DNA from: JBFXAN01 sp050184225
Lineage (GTDB): Bacteria > Chloroflexota > Dehalococcoidia > CAUJGQ01
NCBI GenBank assembly: GCA_050184225.1
Contig: JBFXAN010000263.1
Span: 1-6,491 of the forward strand
Length of the DNA: 6,491 bases
Direction: 5' to 3'
Shown in pieces: positions 1 to 6,372 of this stretch. The number at the start of each line of letters is the position of its first letter. Positions within the stretch are counted from its first letter, which is position 1. Position numbers and translations under genes: made by a program. The notes under the pieces are model-generated. The model had not been told where the DNA came from and made no database searches. It saw nothing but the letters and a program-made list of their open reading frames with translations.

Positions 1-412
1 GGAAGCCGAGCGCGAGGTAATCCGGCACGCCGTTCCGCGCGTCGTGCAACTCGACGGTGAGAAATTCATCGGGCGACACCAAGAAGCCGTATCCGCGGAC
101 CGCGGGATACTGAGTCTTCAACTCACCGAAATCCCACAGAACTGCATCCGACCCGAGATCTTTCGCCGTGAGCAGCGTCCGCTGGAGTTGTGCCAGCGCC
201 GGCCCACTCGCCGGCGTCGCCGTCGCCGTGGGTGTGGCCGTTGGGGTAGTGGTGAGTGTCGCCGTCGCGGTGAGCGTCGGTACAACCGTCGCCGTCATCG
301 TGGCGGTGGGTGCCACGGTCACGTCGCCCGCCACAGCATCACCGCCATCCGCGTCACTGCACGCTCCAAGCGCCAGCGCCAGGACGGCGACCAGCACAGA
401 CCACTTCGTCAT
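1..412 (-). CDS. Putative lipoprotein with Thr/Ala/Pro-rich tether (partial, C-terminus outside window)
   Basis: Read leftwards, the frame is open from the ATG at 412 to the window edge, giving 137 residues of an incomplete protein. The N-terminus is a type II signal peptide: Lys3, a hydrophobic stretch from about 5 to 15, and a lipobox Leu-Gly-Ala-Cys ending at Cys18. The mature protein should therefore be lipid-anchored on the outer face of the cytoplasmic membrane. Residues about 30-72 are a low-complexity Thr/Ala/Pro/Val linker of the PTATPTATATP type, a flexible tether common in exported Chloroflexota proteins. A folded domain begins near residue 76 and includes a segment reading YGFLVSPDEFLTVEL; I do not recognise it. 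An AGGAA lies 7 bases before the start and supports it. It is the last visible gene of a leftward cluster, 69 bases after the small membrane protein, and may share its transcript. Lipoprotein call fairly sure; function unknown. Confidence 0.8.
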   Translation of the reverse strand, partial: MTKWSVLVAVLALALGACSDADGGDAVAGDVTVAPTATMTATVVPTLTATATLTTTPTATPTATATPASGPALAQLQRTLLTAKDLGSDAVLWDFGELKTQYPAVRGYGFLVSPDEFLTVELHDARNGVPDYLALGF

Positions 413-481
413 GGCAGGGTTCCTCTCTCTCATCTCTCCCCTTCGCGTGCCGCCCGCTTCTCAAGCGATGCCGGGTTCCGC

Positions 482-715
482 CTACCCGATCCCGCGCATG
501 AGGGACAGAAGGAAGCCGAGCAGCGCGCCGGCGTAGATGCCGGTCGATATCCACCGGCCGGATTCCGACGACCGTGCCACGCCACGGGCGATGCCGCAGG
601 CGACGATCAGCGCGATCAGCACGATCAGGCCCATGCCGATCGGGAGAAACGCCATCACTGCCGCGATCGCAACGGCCGGTATCGCAACCTGGACCAGTGG
701 TGTGGGAACGCCCAT
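482..715 (-). CDS. Small hypothetical membrane protein (77 aa)
   Basis: The protein starts MGVPTPLVQV. It has a hydrophobic stretch over residues 7-43, long enough for two closely spaced helices broken at Pro25, and another helix at about 56-73. The basic residues Arg44, Arg48 and Arg54 lie between them, so by the positive-inside rule that loop is probably cytoplasmic. The same frame opens further upstream to an alternative start at 763, but that would overlap the preceding gene by 37 bases and lacks a good ribosome site. The ATG at 715 has AGGAGT seven bases upstream and lies 11 bases after the stop of the metallopeptidase-like gene. That spacing points to translation from the same mRNA. No enzyme motif or family is recognisable. 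It could be a partner or anchor for the neighbouring exported proteins, but nothing in the sequence proves this. The gene call is good; the role is unknown. Confidence 0.7.
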   Translation of the reverse strand: MGVPTPLVQVAIPAVAIAAVMAFLPIGMGLIVLIALIVACGIARGVARSSESGRWISTGIYAGALLGFLLSLMRGIG

Positions 716-720
716 CGCAG

Positions 721-726
721 ACTCCT
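721..726 (-). promoter_or_regulatory. Ribosome binding site of the 77-aa membrane protein
   Basis: On the minus strand this reads AGGAGT, with six bases (CTGCGA-side spacer) before the ATG at 715. It fixes the start of the membrane protein at 715 rather than at the upstream codon at 763. It lies just after the TAG (727-729) of the preceding gene, consistent with reinitiation or translational coupling. Confidence 0.7.
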
Positions 727-2181
727 CTAGGGGCAGATGTCGCCCCGCTGGTATTGCCGCCAACTCTCCGGCGTGGGATGGACGGCGCTCTCCGGTAGCA
801 TCACCGGCCGCGGCAGCGGAACATCCTCGACGAGTAGATACGGGACCAGCTCACGTCCAGTTGCCAGCAGGTAGCTGTTCTCGATGGCCATCGCCTTGAT
901 CTCCGCCTTCTTCAGCACGCCGTCGGAGACCATGCAGGTCCCACCTTCGGTGGCGCCCGTCATGAAATCCGCGGCGTGTGACAGCTCATGGACGATCAGG
1001 GCGCAAAGACTCGGTGGCGTCGGGAGGGAAACACCGAAGAACCGCGCCACGTCTCCCACCAGAACATCCAACTGAACCGTGGGATTGATTCGCATGAGTG
1101 CGCTCGCCGGCTCGTCGATGGCCGACAGGGACACCGTCGTGCCCGCCTCAAAGCTCAGCGCCAGGGTGAGGTCTTCCTTAATCGTCACCCGCTGCCCGTT
1201 ATCACCCGGCGGTGAGTCGAGCAGGTCAAGCAGTTCCTTGATCGGCGCTGCGTCCCGCTGATTTTCGATTCGACGAAGCTGAGCGAAGCAATCGGCGACC
1301 GTCGCCTTGAACCCGTCGCTCCCTTCGACCCGTACCCTGACCGGCAGTTCAGTCGAACACGGCGGTTGCTGCGCCTTGGTGGGTTCCGCGCTGAGCCACC
1401 AAGACGCTGCCGCTTCGGTGCATCGATCCGATGGCGGTGCGGCGCCGCGCAAGTCATGACGCCTGGTTTCGCCGAGCGACCGCGGCTCATCCAGCGAAGC
1501 CCCGTTCGACTCCGAACCGACGCGCGCGCTATCGACGACGAACGTGTGCGGGGTCGGGCGCTCGTCCGCCGTGCGGGCGATGCAGTCGGGCGTGGCCGGC
1601 ACATCCAGCCAGTAGAAGCCATTGCTGTCGGTGATTGTGCTCTGGCCGCAGTCGGTGGCCGCCGTGCTGCCGCGCGCGACCCGCACGCTGATCGACGTTC
1701 CTGCCGGCGCGGGCGACTGGCCGAGCAACAGCCGCCCGTAGTAGCGCACGCCCGGCATCGTGCCATCGGCCGGCGCCAGCGCCGGATCGAAATCGATGAT
1801 GTCGGTGCCGCGAAGATCTTGGCGGGCCGTGCGGCCCAGTGAGCGAGGTTCGTCGAGCGACGCGCCGTTCGACTGGAAGCCGGTATTCTCGCCGTGAATG
1901 ACGAAGATGTGCAACGTCCGGCGTTCGGCAGCGGTTCGCGCGATGCAGTCCGGCATCGCCGGCACATCGAGTTGATACCGGCCATCGTTGTCGACGGCGG
2001 CACGCCCGCACACCGTGAAGTCAGAGGCACTACGTGGCGCGATCACGATCACCGGCGTACCCGCCGGCGCAGGCCGGGTGCCGATCTGCACGCGACCTTC
2101 GTATCGCACCCCGACGCTGCTTGACTGCGCCGCAACGGCACGGTCGGCAGCCATGACGAGGAGCAGCATCAAGAATCCCAC
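727..2181 (-). CDS. Exported two-repeat protein with C-terminal M91-like HExxH metallopeptidase domain
   Basis: From the GTG at 2181 this encodes 484 residues. The N-terminus (GFLMLLLVMAADRAVAAQ) resembles a signal peptide with a likely cut after Ala18, but its basic N-region is missing, so the true start is uncertain: Met5 (2169), or a CTG at 2199 preceding Arg residues, are alternatives. Residues 25-125 and 145-246 are two copies of a beta-rich repeat with a PAPAGT strand turn, a DxxGxYxLDVPA segment, paired cysteines (58/79 and 178/200) and a shared SNGASLDEPRSLG motif. These resemble carboxypeptidase-regulatory or Ig-like modules. After a Cys-containing linker, residues about 290-450 form the presumed catalytic part: VHELSH with His398, Glu399 and His402, followed by KAEIKAMAIENSYLLATGRE, where Glu427 or Glu434 could supply a further metal ligand. 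This HExxH...EN pattern matches my knowledge of M91 (NleD-type) zinc peptidases. The substrate is unknown. It is first in the leftward cluster. Coding call very sure; peptidase family moderately sure. Confidence 0.82.
   Translation of the reverse strand: MGFLMLLLVMAADRAVAAQSSSVGVRYEGRVQIGTRPAPAGTPVIVIAPRSASDFTVCGRAAVDNDGRYQLDVPAMPDCIARTAAERRTLHIFVIHGENTGFQSNGASLDEPRSLGRTARQDLRGTDIIDFDPALAPADGTMPGVRYYGRLLLGQSPAPAGTSISVRVARGSTAATDCGQSTITDSNGFYWLDVPATPDCIARTADERPTPHTFVVDSARVGSESNGASLDEPRSLGETRRHDLRGAAPPSDRCTEAAASWWLSAEPTKAQQPPCSTELPVRVRVEGSDGFKATVADCFAQLRRIENQRDAAPIKELLDLLDSPPGDNGQRVTIKEDLTLALSFEAGTTVSLSAIDEPASALMRINPTVQLDVLVGDVARFFGVSLPTPPSLCALIVHELSHAADFMTGATEGGTCMVSDGVLKKAEIKAMAIENSYLLATGRELVPYLLVEDVPLPRPVMLPESAVHPTPESWRQYQRGDICP
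1444..2109 (-). repeat. Two-copy protein-level internal repeat (about 101 residues per unit)
   Basis: Unit 1 is encoded at 1807-2109 (residues 25-125) and unit 2 at 1444-1749 (residues 145-246), joined by a 19-residue spacer. They begin VRYEGR and VRYYGR, share PAPAGT, LDVPAxPDCIARTAxER and SNGASLDEPRSLG, and end DLRG. The DNA has diverged much more than the protein, especially at third codon positions. This is therefore an old, selected domain duplication, not a recent tandem DNA repeat. Confidence 0.9.
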
Positions 2182-2357
2182 ACGAATCGTTGCGCTCAGG
2201 CGCTACCACGGCAACGGCGCGCCGATCGTCCGCTTCATCGTCTCGCACCCCACACGACGGACACTCTGCCTCCTGGTCTTCAGCACTCTTGATACACTGG
2301 TGCCCTGTCTTTGCCCAGGCGTTTGGTTTCGAAACGGTTTCCTTTTCGGGGGCGGCG
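2182..2357. promoter_or_regulatory. Divergent intergenic region between the envelope operon and the STAND regulator gene
   Basis: This 176-bp spacer lies between the outward-reading starts at 2181 (minus) and 2358 (plus), so both promoters should lie in or near it. For the minus strand, a weak sigma70-like pair is visible: TGGGCA (2317-2312) and TATCAA (2294-2289) with a 17-base spacer, each matching the consensus at four of six positions. For the plus strand I find no convincing -35/-10 pair. The plus-strand start has a GGGGGCGG purine-rich stretch just upstream. On the minus strand an AGGAGG (2273-2268) precedes a GTG at 2264, but that frame stops after nine codons. The promoter positions are tentative; the divergent layout is certain. 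Confidence 0.45.
2325..2342. promoter_or_regulatory. Candidate operator: overlapping GTTTC/GAAAC palindromes
   Basis: GTTTCGAAAC at 2326-2335 is a perfect 10-bp palindrome. The same GAAAC then pairs with a third half-site, giving GAAAC-G-GTTTC at 2331-2341. Three half-sites in alternating orientation thus lie within 16 bp, in an A+T-richer patch 17 bases before the ATG of a protein whose N-terminus is a helix-turn-helix. This fits an operator for autoregulation or for control of both divergent genes. Binding is an inference; no factor is known from sequence. Confidence 0.35.
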
Positions 2358-5024
2358 ATGGCAATCCAGGAACGGGTTGTGCCCGATAAGCTGGCGGCGC
2401 GCCGGCTGATCGAAACCGCGCTCGAACGCGCCGGGATCAAGCACCGCGAGCTGGCCGGCGTCCTCTACCTCTCTCGTGGCGCCGTCGCCCGCGAGCTCGG
2501 TGTCCGCTACCCCGACCGCTTCACCGAACACGAGCTTCAGACACTCGCCACCTTTCTCGATCTCGCCGCCGATCAGCGCGATCACCTGCTGCGAAGCTAC
2601 GGCTACGCCGAAGGACCGCCACGCCCGGCCCCCCAAGGAGCAAGCGCCCCGGTGCGCGACTCAGCGACCATAACCTCGGACCCCGAACCCGGCGTCGGGC
2701 TGCCGGTGCCGCTGACCAGCTTTGTCGGGCGGCAGTGGGAGCGGGCGACGACGAAACGGCTGCTGGCGATCACCCGCCTGTTGACGCTGACCGGCGCCGG
2801 CGGAATCGGCAAGACCCGGCTGGCGCTGGAAGTCGCGCGGGAGGTGGCGCCGTACTATCGGGACGGTGTCCACTGGGTTGACCTGTCCGCACTCGGCGAC
2901 GGCGCCGGCGTGATGCCGGCGATCGCGGCGGCGCTGGGACTGCGCGACAACCTCGACCGCACCATGCTTGACGTTGTTCGCGACGCGCTCCGGTCGCATG
3001 AGGCGCTGCTCGTTCTCGACAACTGTGAACATCTCCTCGACGCCAGTGCGGTGCTGACCGAGTCTCTCCTCGGCTCCTGTCCCGCGCTCGCCGTCCTCGC
3101 CACCAGCCGCGAGCCGATTGGCGCAGCCGGTGAGATGCTCTGGCGGGTGCCCTCGCTCTCGGTACCGCCCGATCCAACCGGCGATCCGGAGGCGGCCGTC
3201 GCGGAATCCGAGTCCGTTCGCCTCTTCAGCGACCGCGCCGGCGCGCTCGATCCGGGCTTTGCCGTGACCGACGAGAATGCCGCGGTTGTCGCGCGCATCT
3301 GTCGGAGGCTGGATGGCATTCCCCTGGCAATCGAGCTTGCGGCGGCCGGTGTCGCGACGCAGACATTGGCCCAGATCGCCGGCAGTCTGGACGATTCGCT
3401 CCGGCTAATCGCCGGCGGCCGCCGCACGGCCCCGCTTCGACACACGACGCTGCGCGCCGCGATCGATTGGAGCCATGACCGCCTCGCTCCCGCCGAGCAA
3501 ATGCTCCTCCGCCGGCTCGCGGTCTTCGCGGGCGGTTTTGACCTCGAAGCGATCGAGGCCGTCGTCACCGGCACCGGCGCGGAACCGGCGAATCAGCCAT
3601 CCGACGGAGCCGGCTCTCCTGAACGGCTCCTCGCTCGGCTGGTTCGCGCGTCGTTGGTGCAGGCAGAGTTCCGGCGCGAACCGGCCCGCTTCCGGCTGCT
3701 TGAGCCGGTCCGTCAATTCGCCTGGGATCGACTGAGATCCGCTGCAGAGGCGCCTGATCTCAGGCAGCGGCATCAGGCTCACTACGTCTCCTTCTTGGAG
3801 CGGGCGCACGCCGCCTTGCGCGGTTCCGAGCAGGCGTATTGGCTCGACCAAGTGGATGCCGCGTATGAAAACCTCCGCGCGGCGCTCGTCTGGTCGCTGG
3901 AGCACGGCGATGTCGAAGCTGCCGTGCAGATGATCAGCCGGCTCTCCCTCTACTGGGAGATGCACGGCCGGTTCACCGAGGGCCTGTCATGGGCCGAGCG
4001 GACGGTGGCCGCTGCTCGTGATACGTCGACGCTCCTCTATGCCCGCGCCCTCCATACGACCGGCAATCTCAGGCGCATCGCCGGTGACTTTCTCGGCTCC
4101 ATCGCGCTCTCAGAGCAGAGCCACACGCTCTTTGTGGAGCGCGGCGACGAGGCACGCGCCGCGTCCGTGCTCGTCAACATCGCCGGCGCCCACTGGAACC
4201 AGGGCGACTTCCAGGCAGCGCGGCGATCCTATGAGCAGGCACTGCCAGTCTTTCGCCGGCTGGATGACCGGATGCTGATCGCGCAGACGCTCGCGAACCT
4301 CGGTGTGGTCGCCAACACGGTGGCCGATTTCGACCGCGCCCGCGACTACCTGCAGGAGAGTCTCGAACGCTTTCGGCAGATGGAGGATCGCTGGTCTGAG
4401 GCGCGCGTGTTGCTCGCCCTCGCCGCGGCGTCCGATCTGGCAGGCGATCACGGCCCGGCGACGCCGCTGGCCGAGGAAAGCCTCGCGATCTACCGCGCGC
4501 TCGATGATGAGCGTGGCGAGGCGTGGGTGCTTGGCCGGCTCGCCGCGATCGCGGCGCACCAGGGCGACCACGTCTCCGCCTATGACCTCTATGAACAGAG
4601 TGTACGGCTTGCCCGACGTGTCGAGGACAAGCGTCACACCGTCCAGGCATTGCACGGCCTGGCCGGTGCCACACTGCATCGTGGCGAGTTCGCGACCGCG
4701 CGCTCGCTCGAACGGGAGAGTCTCACCCTGGCCTGTACGATCGGCGCGCACTGGGCTATTCCTGAGTGTCTGGAGGGACTCGCGGTCGTGGCAATGGTTG
4801 AGGCGCGACTCCCGGCCGCCACTCGTCTGCTGGGTGCTGCTGCCGCCCTGCGTGACCAACTCGGCTACCCACATCCGCCGGCGGACCGTGCTGCCTATCA
4901 GGTTGCGGCGCGTGCTCTTCGCGCCGAGCTCGGTGCGAAATCGTTCGACGCGGCGTGGACCGAGGGCCGCTCCCTCTCGCGCGAGCAGGCGATCGCCGAA
5001 GCCCTCGAAGACCCGGATGTGTAG
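2358..5024 (+). CDS. HTH / NB-ARC-like STAND ATPase / TPR regulator (COG3903 type)
   Basis: From the ATG at 2358 this encodes 888 residues. The frame is open upstream to 2190, but that part has low-complexity, non-domain composition and lies over the divergent spacer. Domain order: residues about 10-84, a helix-turn-helix of the XRE sort (RELAGVLYLSRGAVARELGV); a Pro-rich linker; LTSFVGR (119-125), the usual entry to this ATPase; Walker A GAGGIGKT (146-153); Walker B LLVLD (217-221); TSREP (249-253), a sensor-like motif; GIPLA (320-324), the NB-ARC GLPL motif; a winged-helix region about 362-465; helical repeats to about 555; six TPR units of exactly 40 residues (561-800); and a family-typical tail ending EGRSLSREQAIAEAL. 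Known relatives bind ATP, switch state on ligand binding and act as transcriptional regulators. Many carry a C-terminal LuxR domain; here there is none, and the N-terminal HTH is the only DNA-binding candidate. The ligand and targets are unknown; divergent neighbours are plausible targets. Family assignment very sure. Confidence 0.93.
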   Translation: MAIQERVVPDKLAARRLIETALERAGIKHRELAGVLYLSRGAVARELGVRYPDRFTEHELQTLATFLDLAADQRDHLLRSYGYAEGPPRPAPQGASAPVRDSATITSDPEPGVGLPVPLTSFVGRQWERATTKRLLAITRLLTLTGAGGIGKTRLALEVAREVAPYYRDGVHWVDLSALGDGAGVMPAIAAALGLRDNLDRTMLDVVRDALRSHEALLVLDNCEHLLDASAVLTESLLGSCPALAVLATSREPIGAAGEMLWRVPSLSVPPDPTGDPEAAVAESESVRLFSDRAGALDPGFAVTDENAAVVARICRRLDGIPLAIELAAAGVATQTLAQIAGSLDDSLRLIAGGRRTAPLRHTTLRAAIDWSHDRLAPAEQMLLRRLAVFAGGFDLEAIEAVVTGTGAEPANQPSDGAGSPERLLARLVRASLVQAEFRREPARFRLLEPVRQFAWDRLRSAAEAPDLRQRHQAHYVSFLERAHAALRGSEQAYWLDQVDAAYENLRAALVWSLEHGDVEAAVQMISRLSLYWEMHGRFTEGLSWAERTVAAARDTSTLLYARALHTTGNLRRIAGDFLGSIALSEQSHTLFVERGDEARAASVLVNIAGAHWNQGDFQAARRSYEQALPVFRRLDDRMLIAQTLANLGVVANTVADFDRARDYLQESLERFRQMEDRWSEARVLLALAAASDLAGDHGPATPLAEESLAIYRALDDERGEAWVLGRLAAIAAHQGDHVSAYDLYEQSVRLARRVEDKRHTVQALHGLAGATLHRGEFATARSLERESLTLACTIGAHWAIPECLEGLAVVAMVEARLPAATRLLGAAAALRDQLGYPHPPADRAAYQVAARALRAELGAKSFDAAWTEGRSLSREQAIAEALEDPDV

Positions 5025-5069
5025 GATGGTTGATGACATCTGGCGACGGCGCCGATTCAAGCACATAGT

Positions 5070-5074
5070 GGAGG
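5070..5074 (+). promoter_or_regulatory. Ribosome binding site of the SDR gene
   Basis: GGAGG lies eight bases before the GTG at 5083 and decides this non-ATG start. It sits in the 58-base gap after the STAND gene, so the SDR can be translated efficiently from a shared mRNA. Confidence 0.8.
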
Positions 5075-5082
5075 TCTGAAGC

Positions 5083-5853
5083 GTGGCGGGACTTGAAGGA
5101 CGGACGGCCCTGGTGACCGGCGGCGGCCGGGGTATCGGCGCGGCGATCGCCGTGACCCTCGCCGAACGCGGCGCCGACGTCGCGGTTAACTACCACAGCA
5201 ACCGCGACGCCGCCGACACGGTCGCGTCCCGCGTCCGCGACCTCGGACGCAAGGCGGGCGTCTATCAGGCGGACGTCACCGACTGGGACGCCTGTCAGTC
5301 CATGGCCGAGGCAATCGCGCGCGATTTGGGTCCGGTCGGCATCCTCGTCAACAACGCCGGCATCGGCAGCGTCGCCGTCGGTCAGCCGCCGATCGCCGAA
5401 ATGCCCGACGCCGATCTGCAGCGTCTACTCAATGCCCATGTCTTCGCCCCGCTGCATTGCTGCCGGTTGTTCGTGCCGGGAATGCGCGCCCTCGACCGTG
5501 GCGACGTGATCATGATCTCGTCGGTCGCGGCCCAGAACTACGGACCGCGCTTCGGCGTCTACGCAATCGCCAAGTCTGGCATGGAAGCGATGGCCTACAC
5601 CCTCGCCAAGGAAGAACGCCAGCACGGCATCCGCGTCAACATCGTCGCCCCCGGCCTCGTCGAGACGGACATGGGCAAGCGCCTCGTCGACTTCACCCGC
5701 GGCGTCACCGATATCCGCACAATGGACGCGCAAATGCCCTTCGGCTTCGTCTGCCAACCCGAGGACATCGCCAACGCCGTCGCCTTCCTCTGCTCCGACG
5801 AAGGCCGCTACATCACTAACCAGCGCCTCACCGTCAGCGGCGGCGGCTTCTAG
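5083..5853 (+). CDS. Short-chain dehydrogenase/reductase, FabG-like
   Basis: A 256-residue classical SDR, the usual family length, starting at GTG behind a GGAGG site. The Rossmann fold opens with TGGGRGIG (12-19), the TGxxxGxG dinucleotide motif. NNAG is at 90-93. The catalytic tetrad is complete: Asn117, Ser147, Tyr160 and Lys164, with Ser and Tyr 13 apart and YxxxK intact. The PG motif in VAPGLVETDM and the C-terminal TVSGGGF are typical. The second strand ends VNYHSN with no acidic residue, as in FabG, which favours NADP(H) over NAD(H). The enzyme should be cytosolic and reduce a keto group or oxidise an alcohol. The substrate cannot be read from sequence, and a 3-oxoacyl-ACP reductase label would be by resemblance only. 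It lies 58 bases after the STAND gene and 32 before the Nudix gene. Family very sure; substrate unknown. Confidence 0.93.
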   Translation: MAGLEGRTALVTGGGRGIGAAIAVTLAERGADVAVNYHSNRDAADTVASRVRDLGRKAGVYQADVTDWDACQSMAEAIARDLGPVGILVNNAGIGSVAVGQPPIAEMPDADLQRLLNAHVFAPLHCCRLFVPGMRALDRGDVIMISSVAAQNYGPRFGVYAIAKSGMEAMAYTLAKEERQHGIRVNIVAPGLVETDMGKRLVDFTRGVTDIRTMDAQMPFGFVCQPEDIANAVAFLCSDEGRYITNQRLTVSGGGF

Positions 5854-5876
5854 GCCGTCGATCCGTTGTGCTGCGT

Positions 5877-5881
5877 GAGGG
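5877..5881 (+). promoter_or_regulatory. Ribosome binding site of the Nudix gene
   Basis: GAGGG ends four bases before the ATG at 5886. The spacing is short but workable, and it favours this ATG over the in-frame GTG at 5868, which has no purine-rich sequence before it. Confidence 0.6.
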
Positions 5882-5885
5882 TTCA

Positions 5886-6365
5886 ATGACCGAGCCGGAG
5901 ATTCGCCCCGCCGCCCGTATCCTCCTGATCGACGAGCAGGACCGGTTGCTGCTCTTCCACTCGAAGCCGCAGATGGTCGACGGCGAGGTCTTCTGGTTCA
6001 CGCCCGGTGGGGGCCTCCATCCCGGCGAGACGCACGAGCAGGCCGCCGCGCGGGAGCTACGCGAGGAGACAGGGATCGATGCGCCGCTCGGCCCCTGCGT
6101 GTGGGTGCGTCGCGACATCTTCCGCTTTCAAGACCGGCTCATCGACCAGCGGGAGCGCTACTACGTTGTCCGCGTCCCTTGTACCGAGATCAACACCGAC
6201 GGTTGGGAGGCATTGGAGCGCCAGTTCATGGAAGACGGACGCTGGTGGTCGCTCTCCGAAATCCTGCTCTCGAATGAGGTCTTCGTCCCCCGCCGCCTCG
6301 CCGAATACCTACCGGCAATTCTCTCCGGCGAGTATCCCACACAACCTTTCGACTGTGGCGTGTAG
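5886..6365 (+). CDS. Nudix hydrolase
   Basis: This 159-residue protein begins MTEPEIRPAARILLID; an in-frame GTG at 5868 would add six residues but lacks a ribosome site. The Nudix box is complete at 42-64 and matches Gx5Ex7REUxEExGU: Gly42, Glu48, then REL (56-58), Glu60, Glu61 and Gly63-Ile64. The glutamates of the REUxEE part bind the divalent metal. The family cleaves nucleoside diphosphates linked to another moiety, for example sugar nucleotides, ADP-ribose, dinucleotide cofactors or oxidised nucleotides. The length is that of a single-domain MutT-like enzyme, and no extra substrate-specifying motif is evident. It is expected to be cytosolic. It follows the SDR by 32 bases in the same direction, so the two are probably co-transcribed, though no shared pathway is implied. 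Family very sure; substrate unknown. Confidence 0.94.
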   Translation: MTEPEIRPAARILLIDEQDRLLLFHSKPQMVDGEVFWFTPGGGLHPGETHEQAAARELREETGIDAPLGPCVWVRRDIFRFQDRLIDQRERYYVVRVPCTEINTDGWEALERQFMEDGRWWSLSEILLSNEVFVPRRLAEYLPAILSGEYPTQPFDCGV

Positions 6366-6372
6366 CTCGAAA

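Noticed and set aside
168..536. Val/Ala-rich plus-strand frame over the lipoprotein gene
   Set aside because: Its repetitive VAVGVAVGVV composition is the antisense image of the Thr/Ala/Pro tether codons; the minus frame has a lipobox and a ribosome site.
716..763. N-terminal extension of the small membrane protein
   Set aside because: It overlaps the end of the preceding gene and lacks a ribosome site, whereas the ATG at 715 has AGGAGT at good spacing.
2190..2357. Upstream in-frame extension of the STAND gene (56 codons)
   Set aside because: The residues are Ser/Arg/Thr-rich with no domain features and cover the divergent spacer with the GTTTC palindromes; the HTH domain begins only a few residues after the ATG at 2358.
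3725..3778. Cluster of small inverted repeats (GGATC/GATCC; GCCTGA/TCAGGC; ATCAGGC)
   Set aside because: They lie inside the STAND coding sequence in the linker after the winged helix. Short palindromes are frequent in G+C-rich coding DNA and the reading frame explains the sequence.
2358..5024. Reading the STAND protein as an antiphage defence ATPase
   Set aside because: Defence STAND proteins normally carry an effector such as a nuclease, protease or TIR domain. Here the N-terminus is an HTH and the tail is that of the regulator family, so regulation is the simpler reading.
4110..5066. Long antisense open frame (318 codons) opposite the TPR region
   Set aside because: It mirrors a gene with clear domains and six regular TPR units; its product is Arg-rich with no motif. 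Long antisense frames are expected at this G+C content.
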